Source: Pirellulales bacterium
GTDB taxonomy: Bacteria; Planctomycetota; Planctomycetia; Pirellulales; JAIMBC01
DNA length: 33,212 nt
Direction of reading: 5' to 3'
Assembly (NCBI GenBank): GCA_023511675.1
Contig: JAIMBC010000025.1
Coordinates: 1 to 33,212 of the forward strand
Part shown: piece by piece, positions 25,515 to 33,212 of the stretch
Layout: each line of letters opens with the position of its first letter
Position numbering within the stretch: position 1 is the stretch's first letter
The notes under the pieces: model-generated
What the model was told of the DNA's origin: nothing
Databases searched by the model: none
Seen by the model: only the letters and a program-made list of their open reading frames with translations
Program-made: the position numbers and the translations under genes

Positions 25515-27128
25515 ATGGAGATGGAAAAACTGGTCTCGCTTTGCAAGCGGCGAGGCTTCCTGTACCAATCGAGCGAGATCTATGGCGGCCTGAACGGCTT
25601 CTGGGACTACGGCCCGCTGGGAGTGGAACTGAAGCGCAACATCAAGGAGGCGTGGTGGCGAGACATGGTCACCAGCCACGACGAACTGGTCGTTCCCTCT
25701 GGCGCCCCCTGTGCTTACGAGATGGTGGGCCTCGATTGCACCATCATCATGCACCCTCAGGTGTGGAAGTGCTCTGGGCACTACGACGTGTTCCACGACT
25801 TCATGGTCGATTGCCGCCAGAGCAAGCGCCGCTACCGGCACGATCAGGTGCAGGGCCGCTGGGTGAGCTGTCAGGGCCGGCGGATCTTTGTGGCCACAGA
25901 GGCCGATGGAGAGGAGGCCCTGCAAGATACCCAGCACAAGGCGCTGAAGTTTTTCAACTTGCGTGCCAAGGATGCGGACCGGCTCGCCTGGGAAAGCGAC
26001 CTGCTCTGCCTGACAGAGGTGAAAGACTTCAGCGCCGTGCTCGGGCCGGATGCCAAGGAGCTGGGCACGCTCACCGAGCCCCGCGAATACAACCTGATGT
26101 TCAAGACTTACGTGGGCGCCCTCAGCGGTGAAGAGGGGGCCGCCTTCCTCCGGCCCGAGACGGCCCAGGGCATCTTCGTGAATTTCAAGAACGTGCTCGA
26201 TTCGACGCGGGTGGCCGTGCCCTTTGGTATCGCACAGATTGGCAAGAGCTTTCGCAACGAGATCACGCCGCGTTACTTCACCTTCCGCTCACGCGAGTTC
26301 GAGCAGATGGAGATCGAGTTCTTCTGCCATCCCAGCCAGTCGCGTGCCTGGTACGAGTACTGGCGCAACCGCCGCTACCAGTGGTACCTCAGCCTGGGAC
26401 TGGCCGGCGAGCGGCTGCGCCTCCGCGACCACACGCCCGAAGAACTCAGCCACTATTCCTGCGGCACGGCAGATATCGAGTATGCCTTTCCCTTCCTGCC
26501 GCCGGGCAAGTTCGGCGAGCTGGAGGGAATTGCACATCGCGGAGACTTCGACCTCCGCAGCCACATGGAGGGCAAGCTGGTGCGGCAGGACGGGGGATAC
26601 GTCGTGGAACTAGGCCCGGACGGCAAGCCCCGCCATCCCGGCAGCGGCAAAGATCTCACCTACTTCGACGACCAGACCCGCGAGCGCTACATCCCCCACG
26701 TCATCGAGCCCTCTGCGGGAGCCGACCGTGCGGCCCTGGCCTTCCTCTGCGAGGCGTACCAGGAAGACCAGGTGCCCGACGAGCACGGCAACCCCCGCGA
26801 CCGCGTTTTCCTCCGCCTCCACCCCAGGCTGGCGCCCATCAAGGCTGCCGTGTTCCCCCTCGTACGCAAGGACGGCATGCCCGAGGCAGCACAGCGCATC
26901 TACCGCTCCCTCAAGCCCCACTTCAACGTGTTCTACGACGAAAAAGGCGCCGTGGGCCGCCGCTACGCCCGCCAGGATGAAGTGGGAACACCCTACTGCA
27001 TCACGGTCGATGGCCAGACCGCGCTCGACGGCACCGTGACCTTCCGAGACCGGGACACGCTCCGCCAGTGGCGGGTACGCGCCGACGATTGCCTGGGCGA
27101 ACTGCGCCGTCTTGTGGGCGTAAGCTGA
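25515..27128 (+). CDS. glyS: Glycyl-tRNA synthetase, dimeric class II type
   Basis: This enzyme charges tRNA-Gly with glycine. The 537-residue product is the single-chain (alpha2) eukaryote/archaea-like form. The N-terminal KLVSLCKRRGFLYQSSEIYGG and WDYGPLGVELKRNIKEAWW are typical. Class II motif 2 contains Arg247 and Glu249 in FRNEITPR, and motif 3 has Arg405 in SAGADRAAL. The REYNLMFKT, RPETAQGIF and FGIAQIGKSFRNE blocks are characteristic. The anticodon-binding domain fills the last 110 residues. One of the paired cysteines found in some family members after VDC appears replaced. ATG at 25521 is an alternative start. The gene stands alone, convergent with the DUF1501 gene 76 bases downstream. 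Confidence 0.97.
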   Translation: MEMEKLVSLCKRRGFLYQSSEIYGGLNGFWDYGPLGVELKRNIKEAWWRDMVTSHDELVVPSGAPCAYEMVGLDCTIIMHPQVWKCSGHYDVFHDFMVDCRQSKRRYRHDQVQGRWVSCQGRRIFVATEADGEEALQDTQHKALKFFNLRAKDADRLAWESDLLCLTEVKDFSAVLGPDAKELGTLTEPREYNLMFKTYVGALSGEEGAAFLRPETAQGIFVNFKNVLDSTRVAVPFGIAQIGKSFRNEITPRYFTFRSREFEQMEIEFFCHPSQSRAWYEYWRNRRYQWYLSLGLAGERLRLRDHTPEELSHYSCGTADIEYAFPFLPPGKFGELEGIAHRGDFDLRSHMEGKLVRQDGGYVVELGPDGKPRHPGSGKDLTYFDDQTRERYIPHVIEPSAGADRAALAFLCEAYQEDQVPDEHGNPRDRVFLRLHPRLAPIKAAVFPLVRKDGMPEAAQRIYRSLKPHFNVFYDEKGAVGRRYARQDEVGTPYCITVDGQTALDGTVTFRDRDTLRQWRVRADDCLGELRRLVGVS

Positions 27129-27204
27129 ACACAGCCGACCAGGCGGAGCGGCCGCCGCTCTCCCGCACCAGCCCGCCGCCCTGCCTGCTGCGATACCACG
27201 CCGC

Positions 27205-28662
27205 CTACGCCAGCAGTTCCTGGACCACCTTGCCAAACACGTCGGTGAGGCGGAACTCGCGGCCCTGGTAGAAGTAGGTAAGCCGCTCATGGTCGAGCCC
27301 CAGCAGGTGCAAGATGGTCGCTTGCAGATCGTGCACATGCACGGGCCGCTCGACGACGTGGAAGCCGATCTCGTCCGTGCGCCCAATGGTTTGCCCTCCC
27401 TTCACGCCGCCGCCTGCCAGCCAGACCGTGAACGCTTGTGGGTGATGGTCCCGGCCCAGCTTGCGGCCCAGCGAGACGTTCGACTCGACCATGGGCGTGC
27501 GTCCGAACTCGCCCCCCCACACCACCAGCGTTTCTTGCAGCAGCCCGCGCGCCTCCAGGTCGCGCAGCAGGGCGGCGCAGGGCTTGTCCGTCAGCCCGGC
27601 CTGCGTGCGCACGCCACCCTCCACATCGGTGTGGTGATCCCAGGCCTCATGAAACAGCAGCACGAACCGCACGCCCCGTTCCACCAGCCGCCGGGCCAGC
27701 AGACAGTTGTTGGCAAAGGAGGCCTCGCCCGGCACGGCGCCGTACGCTTGCAGCACGTGTGCCGGCTCAGCGGCCAGATTGATCAACTCCGGCGCACTCT
27801 GTTGCAGGCGAAAAGCCATCTCGTACGCAGCGATCCGCGTGGCAATCTCAGGATCGCCCACAATCTCCTGCCGCCGGCGGTTGAGGCCCTCCAGCAGCTC
27901 TTGCGTGTCGGCCTCCAGCCGGCGGTCGAAGCCCGCCGGGCTGTTGACGTTCAGGATCGCCTCGCCCTTTGAACGCAGCGGCACCCCTTGATACGCACTG
28001 GGCAGAAATCCGCTCGACCAACTTGCCGCTCCGCTGCTGGCCCCTCCGCCGCTGGAAAGGACCACAAACGCCGGCAAGTCCTCGGCCTCGCTCCCCAGGC
28101 CGTACGTCACCCACGCTCCCATGCTCGGCCGGCCCGGCCGCGGAGACCCCGTATTCACAAAGAGCTGGCCCGGCGCGTGGTTGAATTGCTCCGTGTATGC
28201 GCTCTTCACAATCGCCAGCCGGTCCGCCACCTTGGCCAGTTCCGGCAACACCTCGGACAGCTCCGCGCCGCTCTCACCATGTCGCGCAAAGCGAAAACGC
28301 GGTGCCAGCAGCGCTGCGTCCCGGCGAATGAAGGCATAGCGCTGGTCCTTGACAATCTCGGCAGGCACCGGCTGCCCGTCGTAGCGGGCCAGCGCCGGCT
28401 TGTAATCAAACAACTCGAGCTGGCTGGGCGCCCCGGCCATGAACAGGTAGATCACGCGCTTGGCACGCGGCGCAAAGTGGGGCGGACGAACCGTGCTCGC
28501 CCCCCCCGCGGGCAATGCCCCTGCCTGCCGGCCCAACGCCCCCGTCAGCAGCCCCGCCAGGGCGATCTTGCCCAGGCCCAGCCCACACTCGGCCAAAAAG
28601 TACCTCCGCGCTAAGAGGCGGGCCAGGACGTCACCGCTTGGCGTGCGAGCAAACGTGGTCAT
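27205..28662 (-). CDS. DUF1501 domain-containing protein with Tat signal
   Basis: A 485-residue DUF1501 protein, a family related to alkaline phosphatase/sulfatase folds and very abundant in planctomycetes. Residues 19-23 (RRYFL) form a twin-arginine motif followed by a hydrophobic stretch, so export in folded form is likely. Typical blocks are KRVIYLFMAGAPSQLELFDYKP, FNHAPGQLFVNTGSPRPGRPS, LLFHEAWDHH and VWGGEFGRTPM with His/Asp/Glu residues suited to metal binding. The C-terminal HDLQATILHLLGLDHERLTY is highly characteristic. ATG at 28662 was chosen; TTG at 28698 is possible. It follows the DUF1549/DUF1553 gene by about 115 bases, the usual planctomycete pairing, and the two products are thought to work together outside the cytoplasm. 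Substrate unknown, probably polysaccharide-related. Confidence 0.93.
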   Translation of the reverse strand: MTTFARTPSGDVLARLLARRYFLAECGLGLGKIALAGLLTGALGRQAGALPAGGASTVRPPHFAPRAKRVIYLFMAGAPSQLELFDYKPALARYDGQPVPAEIVKDQRYAFIRRDAALLAPRFRFARHGESGAELSEVLPELAKVADRLAIVKSAYTEQFNHAPGQLFVNTGSPRPGRPSMGAWVTYGLGSEAEDLPAFVVLSSGGGASSGAASWSSGFLPSAYQGVPLRSKGEAILNVNSPAGFDRRLEADTQELLEGLNRRRQEIVGDPEIATRIAAYEMAFRLQQSAPELINLAAEPAHVLQAYGAVPGEASFANNCLLARRLVERGVRFVLLFHEAWDHHTDVEGGVRTQAGLTDKPCAALLRDLEARGLLQETLVVWGGEFGRTPMVESNVSLGRKLGRDHHPQAFTVWLAGGGVKGGQTIGRTDEIGFHVVERPVHVHDLQATILHLLGLDHERLTYFYQGREFRLTDVFGKVVQELLA

Positions 28663-28751
28663 GTTCAGGCTCTGGTACTTCTCAGCGCCCAGCTCCAATA
28701 GGGCAGGGCAGTGTGCGTCATGGTTTCGATCGCAGCCGCCTGTCCAGCTCC

Positions 28752-28774
28752 GGGCAGGGCAGGGCAGGGGGGGG
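28752..28774 (+). other. G-rich tract, potential G-quadruplex
   Basis: Three GGGCA units followed by a run of eight G residues, in the gap between the DUF1553 gene stop and the DUF1501 gene. On the minus-strand transcript it is C-rich. A related GGGCAGGGCAG lies at 28701-28711. Confidence 0.6.
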
Positions 28775-28777
28775 CAG

Positions 28778-31700
28778 TTATTCCTTGGTTACGGTTTCAT
28801 CCAGATTGAGCACGGCGCGGGCCACAGCGGCCAGTGCCGCCAGCTCGGCCAGTTGTTCGGCATCCAGCGGTTGCCCGTCGAGCATGGGCGGCGTGCCGGA
28901 GAGGCCCGCGGCTTGGGCTGCATCGAGCACGCTCGGGGGGCGGACGGCCATTGCCTCGTGCGCCGCCTGTGCTGTCTCAGACGCCGCCTGTCCTGCCTCT
29001 GGTTGAGCGGCGCGTGGAGGGGGCTCCGCAAAACGGGCTTGCTGGTCATGATAAAAGGCCAACAGGGCGGCCAACTCGTCCGGCGAAGACGGCCGCACCA
29101 GGCACAGCCGGAAGATGCGCGCGACCCGCGCGGCGGCGTCTGGCGCCTCTTGGTAGGCGCGGCGGGCCAGGGCCTGCGCCGCTTCGACAAATGCCTGATC
29201 GTTGAGCAGCGTGAGCGCCTGCACGGCCGTGTTGCTCCGTTCGCGGCGGGCCACGCAGGCCTCTCCGGTGGGGCCGTCGAACAGAATGAAGGCCGCAAAG
29301 GGACTCGTGCGCTTGGCAAAGGTGTACAGTCCGCGCCGATAGCGGTCTTCTCCCGTGCTGGTGGGCCAGCCAGGCCCTCCCCATGCCAGCATGGTCACGC
29401 TCTCGGGCTGCGGCGGGTACACCCCCGGTCCGCCCTGCTTGCGGCTCAACAGACCGCTAGCGGCCAGCGCCTGGTCGCGCAGCATTTCGGCCTCCAGCCG
29501 CACGCGGGGACCGCGTGCCAGCCGCTCGTTCTCTCGATCTGCCGCATATGCCTCCGGCGTGGCATGCGAACTCTGCCGATACGTGGCGCTGGTCACGATC
29601 AGCCGGTGCATGGCCTTCATGCACCAGCCGCGCTGGATGAACTCGGCCGCCAGCCAGTCGAGCAGGGCAGTGTGGGTGGGCAGATCTCCGCGCGTGCCAA
29701 AGTCTTCGGTGGTCCGTACCAGGCCGCGGCCGAAGAAGGCCTGCCACTGGCGGTTCATCACCACGCGGCCCACCAGCGGGTTGGCGGGATCGACAAGCCA
29801 GCGTGCCAGACCCAGGCGGTTTCGCGGGGCGTCTGCGGGAAAGGGATGCAGCATGGCGGGCACGTCTGGCTCGACTTCTTCGGTGGGCTTGAGAAACTCT
29901 CCCCGATGAAACACGAAGGTGCGGCGGCGATGCTGCGGCGCGCGCTCCTGGAGCACCAACGTGGTGGGATGGCGCGGCCGGCTGCGGCGCCGCTCAGCCA
30001 GGGCCTTTTGCTGCTCGGCCAGTTCAGGTGCCAGATGCACATAGGCGGCGGCAAGGGCCTGGGCCTGCTCGGGCGTGCGTTCTGCGGCAGGTATCAGCAG
30101 GATGCTTTCGATTTCTGCCGGCACGCGGCACGCCTCGTGCGAAGGCTCCTCCGCCGTGAACGACCAACGGAAACGTCCGATAACCATCTGGTGGATGTAC
30201 CGCTGGTGCATGGTGATCACCAGCCTCTCGCCCGGCTGCGGCACGTACGGCTCGCGCAGCACAAACACCGCCTGATGCGGCTCGCCCGTGCGGCCCTGAA
30301 TCGACCAGCCCGTATCCAGCTCGCCATCGATGGCCAGTGCGGCGGAACGTCCCTCTTGCGCATAACTGTGGCTGGCGTGAGCCAGCGGCAGCGGCGTGCG
30401 GCCCTCCGCCTGGGGGTCCTGCGGCCTGGCCACAGAAACTTGCACCTCGCTCAACAAGAAGTCTCCCACGGAAAGCAAGGGCGCACGGCCCGGACCGCCG
30501 GCCGGTAGACTTGGGTCCGGCAGCACCTCGAGACGCAGCGCGGTAATGCGGGGCAGCGTAGGGATGCACTCCAGCACGTACGTGTCGTAATTCGGCCTGT
30601 CGCCCGAGACCAGCACCGAACCGTCTGCCAGCAGGCTCATGGTGGCATGGTATTCAGACACAGCAGACTGCGGCGGCACGATCGTCCAGCGCCGGGCACG
30701 GCCCGCCTCTTCCGCCTGCCAGGCCGCGAACTTGCCCTCGGCTTCCAGCCGTGGGAGCTGGGCCAGCAGTTCCGCCTCAAGGCGGGCAATCTCGGCATCC
30801 ACCTCCGCCTGCCGTGCAGCCACCTGCGGATCGAACAGTTCCAGCTCCGGCTCATCGCAATTGTTCAGAAACGCCATGAGCTGGTAATACTCGCGCTGCG
30901 TGAAGGGATCGTACTTGTGGCTGTGGCACTGGCAGCAGCCCAGGGTCAACCCCAACCAGACCGTGGCCGTGGTGTTCACCCGGTCGAAGAGCGCGGCCAC
31001 GCGAAACTCTTCCACGTCGATGCCGCCCTCTTCGTTCTCCATGGTGTTGCGGTGGAAGCCCGTGGCCACCTGCTGTGATCGCGACGCCCCAGGCAACAGG
31101 TCGCCGGCAAGCTGCTCGATGCTGAACTGGTCGAACGGCATGTCGGCATTGAGCGCCTGCACCACCCAGTCGCGATACGGCCAAATCGACCGCGTCCGAT
31201 CCTTCTCGTAGCCGTTGGTATCGGCGTAGCGCGCCAGGTCGAGCCAGGGCCGTGCCCAGCGTTCGCCGTACGCCGGCGAGGCCAGCAGCCGATCCACAAC
31301 CTTCTCATACGCCTCCGGCGAAGGGTCCGCCGCAAAGGCATCTGCCTCCTCCGGCGTGGGCGGCAGGCCGATCAGGTCCAGGTACACCCGCCGCACGAGC
31401 GTGTACGGGTCGGCCTCAGCAGCGGGAGCCAGCCCCTCTGCCTCAAGCTGGGCCAGCACAAAGTTGTCGATCGGGTTGCGCACCCATGCCTGATGCTGCA
31501 CCTCGGGCGGCACCGGCTGTTTGCAGGGCCGAAATGCCCAGTGCCGTGCCGGGTCCGACCCGGCCAGGGCGTCAGGCCAAACCGCCCCCTCATCAATCCA
31601 ACGAGCGATGACATCGATTTGCGCCGCATCCAGCGCCTCGCCATCAGCAGGCATGCGCAGCTCGGCATCTTCGGAACGCAACCGCTCCACCAGCACGCTG

Positions 31701-31951
31701 GCTGCCGCACTGCCCGGCACAATCACCGCCCCGCTGTCCCCCCCGCGCATGGCCAAAGAGCGCACGTCCAGCCTCAGCCCTCCCTCGTGCCGCTGCGGGC
31801 CATGACACCCATAGCAGCGAGCTTGCAACACCGGCTGCACGTCGCGCCCAAAATCGACCGCCTGATCCCCCCCAACCGCCAAGCGCACCCCATCCAGCAC
31901 CAGCAGCACGCCGCAGGCCAACATCATCCGCAGGCACGTGCGTATCGCCAT
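28778..31951 (-). CDS. PSCyt1-DUF1549-DUF1553 planctomycete cytochrome protein
   Basis: This 1057-residue secreted protein has an N-terminal hydrophobic signal segment (residues 1-28). A PSCyt1 cytochrome domain follows, with heme site Cys46-x2-Cys49-His50 (CYGCH), then DUF1549/PSCyt2 (about 160-370) with a second CXXCH in CCQCHSHKYDPF. A discoidin-like carbohydrate-binding segment is inferred at 450-600 (ALAIDGELDTGWSIQGR). The DUF1553/PSD1 domain occupies about 745-1005, with GRVVMNRQWQAFFGRGLVRT and MHRLIVTSATYRQSS. This architecture is almost restricted to planctomycetes and their relatives, where such genes occur in dozens of copies linked to polysaccharide use. Electrons probably flow to the hemes from an unknown oxidation. 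The DUF1501 partner lies directly downstream. Confidence 0.95.
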   Translation of the reverse strand: MAIRTCLRMMLACGVLLVLDGVRLAVGGDQAVDFGRDVQPVLQARCYGCHGPQRHEGGLRLDVRSLAMRGGDSGAVIVPGSAAASVLVERLRSEDAELRMPADGEALDAAQIDVIARWIDEGAVWPDALAGSDPARHWAFRPCKQPVPPEVQHQAWVRNPIDNFVLAQLEAEGLAPAAEADPYTLVRRVYLDLIGLPPTPEEADAFAADPSPEAYEKVVDRLLASPAYGERWARPWLDLARYADTNGYEKDRTRSIWPYRDWVVQALNADMPFDQFSIEQLAGDLLPGASRSQQVATGFHRNTMENEEGGIDVEEFRVAALFDRVNTTATVWLGLTLGCCQCHSHKYDPFTQREYYQLMAFLNNCDEPELELFDPQVAARQAEVDAEIARLEAELLAQLPRLEAEGKFAAWQAEEAGRARRWTIVPPQSAVSEYHATMSLLADGSVLVSGDRPNYDTYVLECIPTLPRITALRLEVLPDPSLPAGGPGRAPLLSVGDFLLSEVQVSVARPQDPQAEGRTPLPLAHASHSYAQEGRSAALAIDGELDTGWSIQGRTGEPHQAVFVLREPYVPQPGERLVITMHQRYIHQMVIGRFRWSFTAEEPSHEACRVPAEIESILLIPAAERTPEQAQALAAAYVHLAPELAEQQKALAERRRSRPRHPTTLVLQERAPQHRRRTFVFHRGEFLKPTEEVEPDVPAMLHPFPADAPRNRLGLARWLVDPANPLVGRVVMNRQWQAFFGRGLVRTTEDFGTRGDLPTHTALLDWLAAEFIQRGWCMKAMHRLIVTSATYRQSSHATPEAYAADRENERLARGPRVRLEAEMLRDQALAASGLLSRKQGGPGVYPPQPESVTMLAWGGPGWPTSTGEDRYRRGLYTFAKRTSPFAAFILFDGPTGEACVARRERSNTAVQALTLLNDQAFVEAAQALARRAYQEAPDAAARVARIFRLCLVRPSSPDELAALLAFYHDQQARFAEPPPRAAQPEAGQAASETAQAAHEAMAVRPPSVLDAAQAAGLSGTPPMLDGQPLDAEQLAELAALAAVARAVLNLDETVTKE

Positions 31952-31993
31952 GGCTCAGCTTGGCTCAGTGCAGCTCAGGGCCGCTACAGCCCA

Positions 31994-32012
31994 GGGCAGG
32001 GTAGGGGAGGGG
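31994..32012 (+). other. G-rich tract upstream of the DUF1553 gene
   Basis: GGGCAGGGTAGGGGAGGGG meets the simple four-G-run quadruplex pattern, about 43 bases upstream of the minus-strand start at 31951. The first 15 or so bases recur at 32898-32912 just before the ATPase gene. Three GGCTCAG or GCTCAG elements lie between it and the start. Confidence 0.55.
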
Positions 32013-32244
32013 AGAAAGTAACCTCATCATACCCTGCCGACATGGTGCCTGGGAGGGGGGCAAGCCCACCCCTCGGCTTCGCAACCCCACGGACGTGTAT
32101 CGTCGATCTTGGCCCACCTGCACGGTTTGGCAACCCGCCCCGTTCGTGCTACCGTAACTCCAGCAGCCCGCGCTACCCCCTGCGATCCCGTGCGCCTCTT
32201 GTCATGCGGGCCCAGGCGCGCAGCCGCCTTCTTCCTGCCACACC

Positions 32245-32907
32245 GTGCACCAACCCACTGCTTCAACGTGCTTTCATCGCCTGCCCACCACGCCCAAACT
32301 CCTGTGCGTGCTGCTGTTCGTCCTCCTTGTGGTGGCGCTGCCCGGAGAATGGCTGGCCCTTGGCAAACGCCTGCCGATCTCGCTGGCACACGTGGCGGCG
32401 TTTGCGCTGGCGGCAGCCTGCTTGGCCTGGGCCATAGTCGCCTGGCGGCCCCTGTGGCTGCGGCTGTTGCTCTTTGCCGCTGGGTGGGGCTGCTGCCTGC
32501 TGGGCATGCTCCTCTGGACTCCCGCGGCCGGACGCAGCCACCTCTGGGAGCTTGGCGCCAAGGGCATGCTTTCTTTCCTGGCCCTCTACCTGCTCGCCGC
32601 CACCACCCCACCCGCAGCGCTGGCGGCAGCCCTGCACCGACTCGGCTTGCCGCGGCCCCTGGCAAGCATTGTGTTCTCGGTAGAACGTTTTCGGCACGTG
32701 CTGCGCCAGGAAGCAGAACGCATGCAGCGGGCGCAGAAGGCGCGCACGTTCTCGCAGTCGGGCCGCGCTCGTCGAACCGCCGCGGCGGCCGCGCTGGTCG
32801 GCATGCTGCTGGTGCGGGCAACTCGGCGCGCCCAGCGCGTCTACGCCGCCATGCTGGCCCGCGGCTACCAGGAGATTCCACAAGCTGCCGACCCACAGGC
32901 AGGGTAG
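32245..32907 (+). CDS. cbiQ: Energy-coupling factor transporter transmembrane protein, CbiQ/EcfT family
   Basis: The 220-residue protein has four to five hydrophobic segments (about 18-35, 48-66, 70-92, 108-125 and a weak one at 180-190). The cytoplasmic region then carries the two coupling motifs of the family, QKARTF (164-169) and MLARGY (203-208), which contact the paired ATPases. CbiQ is the membrane scaffold of cobalt/nickel or vitamin ECF transporters. The ATPase gene follows after 6 bases. No substrate-binding subunit (CbiM or other S component) lies upstream in the window, so the metal or vitamin is not determined; cobalt or nickel is the most likely guess. Confidence 0.82.
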   Translation: MHQPTASTCFHRLPTTPKLLCVLLFVLLVVALPGEWLALGKRLPISLAHVAAFALAAACLAWAIVAWRPLWLRLLLFAAGWGCCLLGMLLWTPAAGRSHLWELGAKGMLSFLALYLLAATTPPAALAAALHRLGLPRPLASIVFSVERFRHVLRQEAERMQRAQKARTFSQSGRARRTAAAAALVGMLLVRATRRAQRVYAAMLARGYQEIPQAADPQAG

Positions 32908-32913
32908 GGGAGC

Positions 32914-33204
32914 ATGCCGCTGGTCGAGGTCTCGCACCTGTGGTACGCCTATCCCGACGGCACTGCCGCCCTGCGCGATGTGAGCCTCTCGCTCGATGAA
33001 GGCGAACGCGTGGGGCTGGCCGGGCCAAATGGTGCCGGCAAATCCACGCTGCTGTGGCATCTGAACGGCCTGCTGCCCGACGAGCCCGGCTGGCGAAACC
33101 GCGCCCGCACGGCCGCCGTGCGCGATCTCCAGGGCAGGGAAGGCCGGGCCATGCGGACCTCGCGCAGGGCATCGGCGATGTTGTCCTCGGTCAGGCGGGC
33201 CTGA
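32914..33204 (+). pseudogene. Truncated ABC ATPase (CbiO/EcfA-like), broken after Walker A
   Basis: Residues 1-55 are a clear ECF-type ATPase start: VSHLWYAYPDGTAALRDVSL, then Walker A GPNGAGKST (37-45, Lys43) and LLWHLNGLLP. Similarity stops near residue 56 (base 33082). No Q-loop, LSGGQ signature or Walker B follows in any frame, although 130 more bases are in the window, and the remaining open frame to 33204 is arginine-rich. The last 66 bases read on the other strand as Ffh. A strong AGGGGAG lies before the ATG. This is either a chimeric assembly end or a genuine rearrangement that breaks the gene. Confidence 0.75.
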
Positions 33205-33212
33205 CCGCGGAG
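33147..33212 (-). pseudogene. ffh: Fragment of Ffh (signal recognition particle protein), N-domain
   Basis: Read from the window's right edge, the minus strand encodes LRGQARLTEDNIADALREVR followed by MA, which closely matches the first helices of the Ffh/SRP54 N-domain. The family then continues with a LLEADV block, but here the sequence changes after MA (33147) into arginine-rich residues without similarity. The fragment is therefore joined to unrelated DNA. The upstream start of the gene is beyond the window. Confidence 0.65.

Noticed and set aside
28460-30508. 682-codon plus-strand open frame
   Set aside because: Antisense to the DUF1553 and DUF1501 genes, both clearly identified; no family features.

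Overview
The window is high-GC DNA from a member of the Planctomycetota, most likely a Pirellulales-type bacterium. The strongest lineage evidence is the gene pair at 27205-31951: a protein with PSCyt1, DUF1549 and DUF1553 domains, followed by a DUF1501 protein with a twin-arginine leader. This pairing is typical of planctomycetes. High GC also produces many long open frames antisense to real genes, and these were discarded. I see no rRNA, no convincing tRNA, no transposase and no prophage gene.

Layout. From 473 to 6541 there is a UDP-glucuronate decarboxylase gene (minus strand) diverging from a pcrA/uvrD helicase gene, whose end overlaps a MOSC-domain gene, followed by an amidase. At 6652-7491 (minus) lies a solitary ImmA/IrrE-type metallopeptidase with a perfect 8+8 bp palindrome over its start codon. 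At 8009-11131 there is a tight run of rimO, pgsA and a CPBP intramembrane protease. A solitary parA follows (11444-12274); its leader carries two 29-bp direct repeats and its downstream flank carries three CRISPR-like repeat units spaced exactly 62 bp apart (12491-12645).

The stretch 12708-16926 (minus) is a molybdenum hydroxylase operon: FAD subunit, [2Fe-2S] subunit, molybdopterin subunit and a MoaD-like sulfur carrier. Next come an unrecognised 339-residue protein (17073-18092, minus) and divergent speA (18310-20232). A GYF-trypsin protease with an acidic tail (20614-22023, minus) is followed by a secreted sugar-dehydrogenase/diheme cytochrome fusion (22705-24939, minus), a pentapeptide-like tandem-repeat tract, and glyS (25515-27128). 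The DUF1501/DUF1553 pair occupies 27205-31951. The window ends with an ECF/cobalt-type permease gene and the first part of its ATPase. That ATPase breaks off, and the last 66 bases read on the minus strand as the N-domain of Ffh (SRP54), which suggests a chimeric contig end or a rearrangement.

Functionally, most of the window is core metabolism and housekeeping (polyamine synthesis, tRNA charging, ribosomal protein modification, phospholipid synthesis, DNA repair) plus planctomycete-type secreted oxidative enzymes. The least explained parts are the CRISPR-like array beside parA, the ImmA palindrome, the GYF-trypsin protein, the 15-bp tandem repeat and the broken right end.
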